A DNA stretch of 7,254 nucleotides from the NCBI GenBank assembly GCA_016763395.1, contig JAESTW010000869.1:1-7254 (forward strand). The letters run 5' to 3'. Shown here piece by piece: positions 1 through 5,680 of this stretch; position 1 is the stretch's first letter; each line of letters opens with the position of its first letter. The notes beneath the pieces were generated by a model. That model made no database searches. It had not been told where the DNA came from and worked only from the letters and a program-made list of their open reading frames with translations. This DNA comes from Kofleriaceae bacterium. Lineage in GTDB: Bacteria > Myxococcota_A > Polyangia > Haliangiales > Haliangiaceae. Position numbers and translations under genes: made by a program.

Positions 1-429
1 CAAACCCTCTTGATGTTGTCCGGATGCGTCGTGTTCTTGCAAGCGAACTCCCATCATCGGAGTTTGGTCACGCTTAGATGAACCAGGCCCAGGCGAAACG
101 GAGCCTGCAACGTTGGGCGCAACGTTCGGCGCGAGACGTTCTTGCGTTGGAATCTCGTCCTCGTCGATCTCGTCGGAAGTTGAGTCATTACTCTCTCCAA
201 CTTCAAACTCGACTTGGTAGTGAGTTCCCGTTGCCGCTTTGATTTCGAGAAGTACTGTCTCGAGGTAGTTCGACTCAAACCAGAGTTTGACGTAGGGATT
301 TGGTGCTTGGAGATGCAGGGTCTCGCCATCAATGGAGTTGCACTCGATGGGCCGAAGCCACATGTCGAAATTTTGTGGAGCAATCTTGTCGGAGAGCCTG
401 GCTATGGCTGAAGTCCATAATTCGGTCAA
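1..429 (-). CDS. dnaA: Chromosomal replication initiator DnaA, N-terminal part (cut by window edge)
   Basis: DnaA binds DnaA boxes at oriC and melts the duplex so that the helicase can load. Reading the minus strand from 429 gives 143 open codons. Residues 1-75 match DnaA domain I: MTELW at the start, then NFDMWLRPIE, LQAPNPYVKLW and ESNYLE, the standard spacing of the helicase/DnaA-interaction domain. Residues after about 80 are an acidic, low-complexity linker (domain II) with a small APNVAPNVA repeat. The AAA+ and DNA-binding domains lie beyond position 1. There is no in-frame ATG near the start. I chose TTG at 429-427 because GAGG lies 7 nt upstream and because domain I then begins at the usual place. 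It is divergent from rpmH across the presumed origin, a common arrangement. Identification is strong; only the exact start is inferred. Confidence 0.93.
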   Translation of the reverse strand, partial: MTELWTSAIARLSDKIAPQNFDMWLRPIECNSIDGETLHLQAPNPYVKLWFESNYLETVLLEIKAATGTHYQVEFEVGESNDSTSDEIDEDEIPTQERLAPNVAPNVAGSVSPGPGSSKRDQTPMMGVRLQEHDASGQHQEGL

Positions 430-436
430 CGTACAA

Positions 437-440
437 CCTC
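437..440 (-). promoter_or_regulatory. Ribosome binding site of dnaA (decides the TTG start)
   Basis: GAGG on the minus strand lies 7 nt before the TTG codon at 429-427. No ATG or GTG in this frame lies close to the DnaA domain I start, so this site is the main argument for a TTG start. A TTG start may hold down DnaA synthesis, but that is inference. Confidence 0.6.
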
Positions 441-470
441 GGAAAAACTGTTCACAGCTTGCCCTAGGGG

Positions 471-479
471 TGTGGCTAA
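471..479 (-). promoter_or_regulatory. DnaA box, one mismatch
   Basis: The minus strand reads TTAGCCACA, one change from TTATCCACA. It has the same orientation as the perfect box at 533-525 and flanks the other side of the AT-rich segment. It also sits just upstream of the dnaA start, where it could take part in DnaA autoregulation (inference). Confidence 0.5.
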
Positions 480-482
480 ATG

Positions 483-518
483 CGTTAAGATGTTAAAATT
501 AATGTATTTTTTTAATAG
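483..518. promoter_or_regulatory. AT-rich duplex-unwinding element candidate
   Basis: This roughly 36-bp segment is strongly A/T, with runs such as TTAAAATTAAT and a run of seven T. It lies between the 471-479 and 525-533 DnaA boxes and is the most A/T-dense part of the window. Its position next to the perfect box makes it the natural melting site if this is oriC. Confidence 0.6.
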
Positions 519-533
519 TCGCATTGTGGATAA
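513..533 (-). promoter_or_regulatory. DnaA box plus DnaA-trio-like unwinding element
   Basis: On the minus strand, TTATCCACA (533-525) is followed by a 6-nt spacer ATGCGA and then CTA TTA (518-513), which leads directly into A/T-rich DNA. This is the order of the basal unwinding system described for Bacillus subtilis oriC: DnaA box, short spacer, then DnaA-trios whose complement reads CTA/TTA, on which the DnaA filament loads onto single strand. The box is an exact consensus match. Only two trios fit well before the sequence becomes plain A/T, so the trio call is suggestive. Confidence 0.6.
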
Positions 534-680
534 ACAACTCGCGCCACAGATTTTTTAATTTTCGCACCAGGAAACCACCACCTAACCCCAACCGCCAGCG
601 AGGGTGTTGACTAACAAATCGGTATTTAGATCGGCAAGCCCAAATATGTACAGATTTCATAAGCCTATGATCTGACTTCG

Positions 681-880
681 CTCCGGAGGAGATCTTTTTT
701 CGAATCGGTTCCGGAGTAGAATTCCGGATTGATTTCGGTGGCTTGGCGAGTGTTATTCACAGGTAGTTTTGAGAGATCGGCGCATTTGTTTCGCAACGAG
801 GGAGAGATCGGCTCTTTAAGGCTCGTGGGTACTCCGATTTGGGGCAAAATCGAAGAAAAAGCGTCAAAATCTCTCCGGAT
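681..880. repeat. Cluster of four TCCGGA palindromes in the origin region
   Basis: TCCGGA-centred octamers occur at 681-688 (CTCCGGAG, a perfect 8-bp palindrome), 709-716 (TTCCGGAG), 722-729 (TTCCGGAT) and 873-880 (CTCCGGAT). A given hexamer is expected about 0.13 times in a 537-bp region, and by eye there are few elsewhere in the window. They may be binding sites for an origin or promoter regulator, or restriction/methylation sites; the sequence alone does not tell which. Confidence 0.45.
753..761 (+). promoter_or_regulatory. DnaA box TTATTCACA
   Basis: The sequence matches the general consensus TTATNCACA exactly and is in the opposite orientation to the two boxes near dnaA. It lies about 220 bp from them on the rpmH side of the intergenic region. 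Confidence 0.6.
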
Positions 881-902
881 TGGCCAAATATCGACTCTTT
901 GC

Positions 903-931
903 TTGACGGTGGCAGTGGCCTCGGATATTGA
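903..931 (+). promoter_or_regulatory. Possible promoter of the rpmH-rnpA-yidD-yidC operon
   Basis: TTGACG at 903-908 matches five of six positions of a sigma-70 type -35 box. The -10 is poor: TATTGA at 926-931 (17-nt spacer) or GATATT at 924-929 (15-nt spacer). It is placed about 35 nt upstream of the rpmH start, a plausible distance, but the weak -10 keeps this tentative. Confidence 0.35.
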
Positions 932-966
932 TCGGCGCTCGTCCTAATAAGACGGAGAGAATCGCT

Positions 967-1116
967 ATGAAACGTACATACCAACCACACAATAAGAGCC
1001 GCAAACGTACCCACGGATTCCGCTTGCGAATGAAAACTACTGCTGGCAGAAACGTAATCAAGCGAAGGCGTGCCCGTGGCCGCAAGCGACTTGGCGTCAC
1101 TGCTGCCAAGAAATAG
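967..1116 (+). CDS. rpmH: 50S ribosomal protein L34
   Basis: This is a 49-residue, strongly basic protein of the large ribosomal subunit. It starts with the family hallmark MKRTYQP, followed by RTHGFRLRM and the Arg-rich GRNVIKRRRARGRKRL segment, all in standard order and length. ATG at 967 is chosen over earlier in-frame non-ATG codons because L34 always begins at MKRTYQP and GGAGAG lies 7 nt upstream (954-959). It is the first gene of the cluster; rnpA starts 11 nt after its stop. The C-terminal VTAAKK is slightly longer than in short L34 forms but unremarkable. Confidence 0.98.
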   Translation: MKRTYQPHNKSRKRTHGFRLRMKTTAGRNVIKRRRARGRKRLGVTAAKK

Positions 1117-1127
1117 TTTCGCTGGCT

Positions 1128-1517
1128 ATGGCCGCTGTAGACAATTCGTTCCCAAAATCGGGACGTCTGCGTAAGCGGTCTGACTATCTTGCCGTACAAC
1201 GTGCTGGCAAATCTCAGCACGGCCGCTATTTTGTGGTCGTGTGCGAGAAAAACGGCCAAGGACGCCTTGGAATATCTGTGAGCAAAAAAGTGGGCAACGC
1301 TGTGATCCGCAACCGAGTTAAGCGCTTGGTTAAGGAATATGTGCGTTGCGCGCCGATTTGTCGTTCCGGAAGCGGAACAAAAGAAGAGCGCTGGCTACCT
1401 GCTTCGGTCGATGTTGTAATCATCGCAAGGAAGTCGGCGGCTACCGCATCTGCAACTGAACTTTGGGCTGACTTATCAAAACGACGGCTTGAATTATATA
1501 GGGAAGCCAGCCTGTGA
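1128..1517 (+). CDS. rnpA: Ribonuclease P protein component
   Basis: This is the protein cofactor of RNase P, which helps the RNA subunit bind and cleave pre-tRNA 5' leaders. It has 129 residues. RLRKRSDYLAVQRAGK (13-28) is the N-terminal substrate-binding region. SKKVGNAVIRNRVKR (52-66) contains the RNR signature helix with R61, N62 and R63. DVVIIARKSAA (95-105) is the last conserved strand. Between the RNR helix and this strand lies a Ser/Gly/charged insertion (about 74-92) somewhat longer than in E. coli. No good ribosome binding site precedes the ATG, so translation may be coupled to rpmH, whose stop is 11 nt away. The stop overlaps the yidD GTG start by 4 nt. Confidence 0.96.
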   Translation: MAAVDNSFPKSGRLRKRSDYLAVQRAGKSQHGRYFVVVCEKNGQGRLGISVSKKVGNAVIRNRVKRLVKEYVRCAPICRSGSGTKEERWLPASVDVVIIARKSAATASATELWADLSKRRLELYREASL

Positions 1518-1798
1518 CTCACACCAAGCGAAGCCTTAAACAGCGCTGGGTTTCTATCTGGCTGTCTCCTGTTCGATTTTATCGGCGCTACCTTTCTCCG
1601 CTGAAAGGCCGCCCAACCTGTCGCTATCTTCCGACCTGCTCGGAATACGCGATAGAGGCAGTGGAATCTCGCGGTGTAATCGTGGGTAGCTGCAAAGCTC
1701 TTTGGCGCATCTTGCGCTGCAATCCTCTTTTTTCTGGTGGCTACGATCCTGTCGATTCCGAAGGAACTGTTTGCCATCATGGGAGATGTGAAGACTAA
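1514..1798 (+). CDS. yidD: Membrane protein insertion efficiency factor YidD
   Basis: This is a 94-residue YidD/Haemolytic family protein, thought to assist YidC-dependent insertion of inner-membrane proteins. The conserved block is present: YRRYLSPLKG (23-32), CRYLPTCSEYAIEAV (36-50), a Gly/Lys segment, then WRILRCNPLFSGGYDPV (64-80). The family cysteines C36, C42 and C69 are all kept. The N-terminal SIWLSPVRFYRRYLSP can form an amphipathic helix at the membrane surface. The start is GTG at 1514, inside the 4-nt overlap with the rnpA stop (GTGA), which indicates translational coupling. Its TAA shares one base with the yidC ATG (TAATG). An ATG start is not available at the conserved N-terminus. 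Confidence 0.95.
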   Translation: MTHTKRSLKQRWVSIWLSPVRFYRRYLSPLKGRPTCRYLPTCSEYAIEAVESRGVIVGSCKALWRILRCNPLFSGGYDPVDSEGTVCHHGRCED

Positions 1799-3663
1799 TG
1801 GAAGATCAAGGCAAACGCTTGATGTTGGCGGTAGGTATCGCCTTTGCAATCATGATGGCCTGGACGGTTTTATTTCCGACCGAGCCCCCACCCGAAGATA
1901 AAGCCAAGACTGCTACTGAAGAAGTGCAGGGTAAAGACGGGGCTACTACAACCGATGGGGCTGGGGCGAAAGACGCAGCCGACAAGCTACCGGAGGGCCC
2001 AAAGCTCGACCGGGGCGAAGAGCAGTTCTTCGATCTTGCCTTTGACGATATCAAAGTGCGCTTTTCTAGCTACGGCGCGGCGCTTGTTAGCTACGAATTG
2101 ATGGGAGTACGCTTGGAGAACCGAGCGGAAAAGAAGCCGGAGGATTTGATTCGAATCCATGAGGCTGACTACCAATTCATGCGTGTCTGGTTTTCCGACT
2201 CGACCTACGACATTCCCCGAGGAGCGGAGTGGACTGGCGAGCGCAAAGGCGACAACGAAATTCATTTCACATACCGAGACGAGAATATCGTCGTTGTGAA
2301 AGAAGTCGTTATTCACCCCAAAGACTATCTAATGATGGTCAATGTCAGCCTTGATTTGGTTGGTGCGCAGTCGGCAAAGCAGTCGCTCGCAATCTCGCTT
2401 TACGGTGAGCAAGATCCGACGGTTGAGGCCGGTGGAATGTTTGACCGAGTAACTCGCGAGTGGACAGCTGCTTGTTATTACGACGATGAAATACACACCA
2501 AGAGCTCTAAATCTCTTGGAAACAACGGTGAGAAACTACGTACCGGACAAGTCAACTGGGGCGGATTCGACCATGCATACTTCCTTACTGCTGCGGCAAT
2601 CAAAGGGGGGGACAATCTCCGCATTGATTGCAACTCCTACCCACTAAAAGACGTGGTTGGCGGCATGGGTGTAGACCTCATTCAGCCAAGTGTTGAATTG
2701 AAAAATGGTGAGGCCGGACTTCGCAGCACCATCGCTTTCTACATGGGCCCCAAGTATCGCGGCCAGCTACAGGGCGCGGACGTTATCTCGAAGATCGACA
2801 CCAAGTTTGAAGAGGCGGTTGATCTAGGATTTTTGGCCATCATTGCGGGACCACTTCTCGCAATGCTCAACTTCTTCCAGGGATTCGTTATCAACTGGGG
2901 TATCGCAATCTTGCTACTCACGATTGTCGTGAAAGCCGTCACTCTTCCTTGGACGCACAAGTCGATGAAGTCGATGAAAGCAATGTCCAGGCTCAAGCCG
3001 CAGCTCGACAACATTAAAGAGAAGTACAAGGACGACCGCGCTCGGCAAAATGTCGAGACGATGGCGCTCTTTAAGACCAATAAGGTCAACCCAATGTCCG
3101 GTTGTCTGCCAATGCTGCTGCAGATGCCGATTTGGTTTGCTCTCTATCGTTCACTTACGGTTGCTGGCGAACTGTATCAAGCGCCGTTTATTGAGGGATG
3201 GATCGACGATCTGACGCTTCCTGATCCGTACCACATTATGCCTGTGCTGCTTACCGGCATGATGTTCTTGCAGACTCGTCTGACTCCATCAACAGGGAGC
3301 GGCGCGCAGCAGAAGATTCTTATGTACGGCATGCCAATTATGTTTGGTGTGTTCTCCTTCTTCTTCCCAGCCGGACTGACTCTTTACATCTTCACAAACA
3401 CTTGCTTCACCGCAGCGCACCATCTCTACATGCGCAAAACTGAGGAGGCTCTTGTTGTTGTCGGCGCCGACTCTGTAGTTGACGCAGACTCTTCTGAGTC
3501 GAGCAAGAGTGACAAGTCGGACAAAACGTCTGACAAAAGTTCGGACGATAGTGAATCTTCGAGCAAATCGAGTTCGTCAACTGCTTCCAAGCCAGGACCC
3601 AAGTCCGGTGGCCGAAAGCCAGGCGCGAAAAAGTCGAACAAGAAGAAGAAGCGCAAGCGTTAG
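1798..3663 (+). CDS. yidC: Membrane protein insertase YidC
   Basis: This insertase of the YidC/Oxa1 family places membrane proteins in the inner membrane, alone or with Sec. It has 621 residues. A transmembrane anchor lies at about 8-27. An acidic linker (28-75) and a large periplasmic domain (about 76-335) follow, the Gram-negative layout. The conserved insertase core spans about 343-545. It holds NWGIAILLLTIVVKAVTLPW (366-385) with Lys379 where E. coli has the groove Arg, the cytoplasmic hairpin with KPQLDNIKEKYKDD, then NPMSGCLPMLLQMPIWFALY (431-450), WIDDLTLPDPYHIMPVLL and FFFPAGLTLYIFTN. After 556 comes a Ser/Asp/Lys low-complexity tail, and then an extremely basic end (about 599-621), probably for ribosome contact. 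The start overlaps the yidD stop by one base; GGGAG at 1781-1785 is a distant ribosome binding site. Confidence 0.98.
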   Translation: MEDQGKRLMLAVGIAFAIMMAWTVLFPTEPPPEDKAKTATEEVQGKDGATTTDGAGAKDAADKLPEGPKLDRGEEQFFDLAFDDIKVRFSSYGAALVSYELMGVRLENRAEKKPEDLIRIHEADYQFMRVWFSDSTYDIPRGAEWTGERKGDNEIHFTYRDENIVVVKEVVIHPKDYLMMVNVSLDLVGAQSAKQSLAISLYGEQDPTVEAGGMFDRVTREWTAACYYDDEIHTKSSKSLGNNGEKLRTGQVNWGGFDHAYFLTAAAIKGGDNLRIDCNSYPLKDVVGGMGVDLIQPSVELKNGEAGLRSTIAFYMGPKYRGQLQGADVISKIDTKFEEAVDLGFLAIIAGPLLAMLNFFQGFVINWGIAILLLTIVVKAVTLPWTHKSMKSMKAMSRLKPQLDNIKEKYKDDRARQNVETMALFKTNKVNPMSGCLPMLLQMPIWFALYRSLTVAGELYQAPFIEGWIDDLTLPDPYHIMPVLLTGMMFLQTRLTPSTGSGAQQKILMYGMPIMFGVFSFFFPAGLTLYIFTNTCFTAAHHLYMRKTEEALVVVGADSVVDADSSESSKSDKSDKTSDKSSDDSESSSKSSSSTASKPGPKSGGRKPGAKKSNKKKKRKR

Positions 3664-3743
3664 TACACTTCGGCCAATACACTTCGCGGCGGATATCATT
3701 GTCTGCCGCCAACCCCACAAACGAGAACCTGAGGATCACCATC

Positions 3744-4220
3744 ATGAGTGAAGCGACTGAAACCAACGATTTAGACCGAGCTGTAGTACTACTTGAAGGC
3801 ATTTTGGAGCGCATGGCCATTGCGGCCAGTGTCGAGGGAGAAGAAGGAGACGACAAACTCCTTCTGCGCATCGAGTGTGAAGAAGAAGAGAATACACAGC
3901 GGATTATTGGCCGGCGCGGACAAGGTGTAGATGCATTTCAACACCTTCTCAATAAGATGCTTGGGCGCGATCGAGAAGAGCGTGGCAAGCCGGTAATCGT
4001 TGATGCTGGTGGATACCGAGAACGTCACATCGAGCGCTTGGAAACACTTGCCGAGCGTATGGCAGCCCAGTGTTTGGAAGCTGGTGAAGCTGTTGATTTG
4101 AACCCAATGTCCGCCTTCGATCGTCGTATCGTGCACATGCGTTTGGCCGAGATCGATGGCGTTTCGACACAGAGTGAAGGTGAAGGCGATCGTCGCCACA
4201 TCGTCGTTCTTCCTGAGTAG
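3744..4220 (+). CDS. khpB: KH-R3H RNA-binding protein KhpB (Jag/EloR family)
   Basis: This is a 158-residue Jag-family protein, a single-stranded nucleic-acid binder usually encoded next to yidC. The KH domain carries the GxxG loop as IIGRRGQGVDAFQHLLNKM (54-72). The R3H domain (about 95-158) has R127 and H131 in RRIVH and ends with GVSTQSEGEGDRRHIVVLPE, the typical family end. The long Jag-N domain seen in Firmicutes is absent; instead there is a short acidic N-terminus. ATG 3744 is preceded by GAGG at 3731-3734, 9 nt away. An in-frame TTG 15 codons earlier (3699) lacks support. An 80-nt gap follows yidC, and the last codons lie within the first unit of a tandem repeat. In Gram-positives KhpB acts in cell elongation with KhpA; its role here is not shown. 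Confidence 0.93.
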   Translation: MSEATETNDLDRAVVLLEGILERMAIAASVEGEEGDDKLLLRIECEEEENTQRIIGRRGQGVDAFQHLLNKMLGRDREERGKPVIVDAGGYRERHIERLETLAERMAAQCLEAGEAVDLNPMSAFDRRIVHMRLAEIDGVSTQSEGEGDRRHIVVLPE

Positions 4221-4287
4221 CTTTCCTGAGTAGCTTTCCTGAGTAGCTCTCCTGAACAGCTTTTTTGAATAGCTTTCCTGATTAGGC
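4210..4287 (+). repeat. Six 13-bp tandem repeats starting at the khpB stop codon
   Basis: The unit TTCCTGAGTAGCT occurs three times without change (4210-4222, 4223-4235, 4236-4248). Three decayed copies follow, each with three differences (4249-4261, 4262-4274, 4275-4287). The first unit contains the last codons and TAG stop of khpB. Each unit carries TGA and TAG in different frames, and 13 bp shifts frame by one each time, so the array has stops in all three frames. Replication slippage from the gene end is the simplest origin. I see no hairpin that would make it an intrinsic terminator. Confidence 0.95.
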
Positions 4288-4336
4288 CCTAACCCGGGCG
4301 GTCTCGGATTTTCCAGATCGGCCACCGAGCGCGACC

Positions 4337-5680
4337 ATGATTTTTGATGCCGACTCCGATACGATCGCTGCCATTGCAACCCCTCTTGGGACTGGCGGCG
4401 TAGGGATTGTTCGAATCAGCGGCGACCAGGCGGGAGAAATTCTCACCAGGTTGCTCGGGGCTGCTGGCTCGCAATTGGAAGATAGAAAGCTTGAGTACGG
4501 ATTGCTTCGCGACGGCGATGAAGTCGTTGATGAAGTGCTATTTGTCCTGATGCGTGGGCCACGTTCTTTCACCGGCGAAGATGTTGCAGAAATTCATGGT
4601 CATGGCGGCGTTGCCAATATGGCTAGAATCCTTCGTTTGGTTGTAGCAGCCGGCGCTCGACATGCTGGTCCGGGGGAGTTCACACGGCGAGCTTTCGCCA
4701 ATCGTAGAATTGATCTTACGCGAGCGGAAGCGATTGCAGATATCGTGAATGCTTCGAGTGAAAAGGCGCTGCGAGTGGCACAACAGCAGCTTCGTGGCGA
4801 TTTGGGAGATCAAATCGACGCGATGTGTGTGACCGCGACTGAACTTTGCGCTGAGATTGAAGCGTGGATTGATTTTCCTGAGGAAACCTTGCCCGAGGCG
4901 ATACGAGATCGGCAGACAGCTACTTCCCGGACAATGTCGGAAAGGTGTGTGGCCTTAGCCGATACCTTTGGCGTGGGCAACGCTCTGAATAACGGCGTGG
5001 ACGTTGTGTTGCGCGGCCCGGTAAACGTCGGCAAATCGAGTTTGTTCAACACACTCGTTGGTGAATCGCGCGCGCTAGTAAATGCCGAAGCGGGAACAAC
5101 TCGAGATTACGTTGAGGCGCAGGTTGTGTGGGACGGGGTGCTGGTGACCATCGTCGATACGGCAAGAATCCGGGAAACTGGATCGGCAGTTGAGGGCGAG
5201 GGCATTGAAATGGGCGAGAAGCGGGCCGAGCGAGCTGACTTGGAACTTCTGATTCGCGTTGCAGACGATGACTCCATAGTGCCCGCATTGACAGAAAAGC
5301 AGATTCTGGTGATTTCGAAATCGGATTTGGACGCCGAAGACGGTGTAGATCGGCATGACCAAGAGTTGGGAATCCGCACATCGTCGAAGTCTGGGCACGG
5401 TATCGATCTGTTGAAAGCAGAGATTCTAAAGCGTGCAACCGGTGGCAAGGCGGAGAGTGCGGAGGGTTGCATTGTTACCAACGAGCGGCAACGTTCCAGG
5501 CTTGCCGCAGCTGGCGAAGCAATGCTCCGGGCATCAGAACTTATCGCAGAGAACGCGCCCTCTGAACTTGTGGTTGTCGATCTAAACTCGGCACGACAAT
5601 CATTGGCGGAAATCACAGGTCAAGCCGTCGGCGATGAGATGCTTGACGCGCTATTTTCGAAGTTCTGTATCGGTAAATAG
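4337..5680 (+). CDS. mnmE: tRNA uridine-5-carboxymethylaminomethyl modification GTPase MnmE
   Basis: With MnmG, MnmE installs the (carboxymethyl)aminomethyl group on the wobble U34 of certain tRNAs, using GTP hydrolysis and a folate one-carbon unit. It has 447 residues, near family length. The N-terminal folate domain shows DTIAAIATPLGTGGVGIVRISG (8-29), FTGEDVAEIHGHGG and GEFTRRAFANRRIDLTRAEA. The helical domain surrounds the G domain. In the G domain, G1 is GPVNVGKS (227-234) with the potassium-site Asn230 and G2 is GTTRD (253-257). G3 is DTAR (274-277), where DTAG is expected, and G4 is SKSD (327-330), where NKxD is expected. Glu286 aligns with the E. coli catalytic Glu282. The C-terminus is FCIGK with the family cysteine. 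The ATG at 4337 has only a weak GAG upstream. The normal partner mnmG does not follow. The frame is intact, so it is probably a functional but altered GTPase. Confidence 0.95.
   Translation: MIFDADSDTIAAIATPLGTGGVGIVRISGDQAGEILTRLLGAAGSQLEDRKLEYGLLRDGDEVVDEVLFVLMRGPRSFTGEDVAEIHGHGGVANMARILRLVVAAGARHAGPGEFTRRAFANRRIDLTRAEAIADIVNASSEKALRVAQQQLRGDLGDQIDAMCVTATELCAEIEAWIDFPEETLPEAIRDRQTATSRTMSERCVALADTFGVGNALNNGVDVVLRGPVNVGKSSLFNTLVGESRALVNAEAGTTRDYVEAQVVWDGVLVTIVDTARIRETGSAVEGEGIEMGEKRAERADLELLIRVADDDSIVPALTEKQILVISKSDLDAEDGVDRHDQELGIRTSSKSGHGIDLLKAEILKRATGGKAESAEGCIVTNERQRSRLAAAGEAMLRASELIAENAPSELVVVDLNSARQSLAEITGQAVGDEMLDALFSKFCIGK

Larger units (their letters stand above)
430..966. other. oriC: Candidate replication origin (oriC) in the dnaA-rpmH intergenic region
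   Basis: This 537-bp gene-free stretch separates divergent dnaA and rpmH, the classic oriC location in many bacteria. It contains a perfect DnaA box (TTATCCACA, minus strand, 533-525), a second consensus-type box (TTATTCACA, plus, 753-761), a one-mismatch box (TTAGCCACA, minus, 479-471) and a weak one (CTGTTCACA, 448-456). An AT-rich segment lies at 483-518. The short reading frames here overlap the boxes and have no recognisable protein signature, so I treat the stretch as non-coding. It also holds four TCCGGA palindromes and six GATC sites. Function as the origin is inferred from context and motifs; GC skew could not be computed over so short a window. Confidence 0.8.

Noticed and set aside
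729..947. A 72-residue plus-strand frame in the dnaA-rpmH gap.
   Set aside because: It starts at TTG without a ribosome binding site, runs over a DnaA box and the presumed rpmH promoter, and has no recognisable protein features.
864..1259. A 131-residue minus-strand frame across rpmH and rnpA.
   Set aside because: It is the complement of two certain genes (L34 and RnpA); its Arg/Leu-rich content reflects their codons.
1226..1849. A 207-residue minus-strand frame, the longest antisense frame in the window.
   Set aside because: It covers rnpA and yidD, both confidently identified on the other strand, and shows no domain of its own.
3664..3686. A 9-bp direct repeat TACACTTCG just after the yidC stop.
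   Set aside because: Only two short copies with 14-bp periodicity and no link to a known site; this can occur by chance.
5107..5616. A 169-residue minus-strand Ser/Arg-rich frame inside mnmE.
   Set aside because: It is a shadow of the MnmE G domain; the composition is that expected from the complement.
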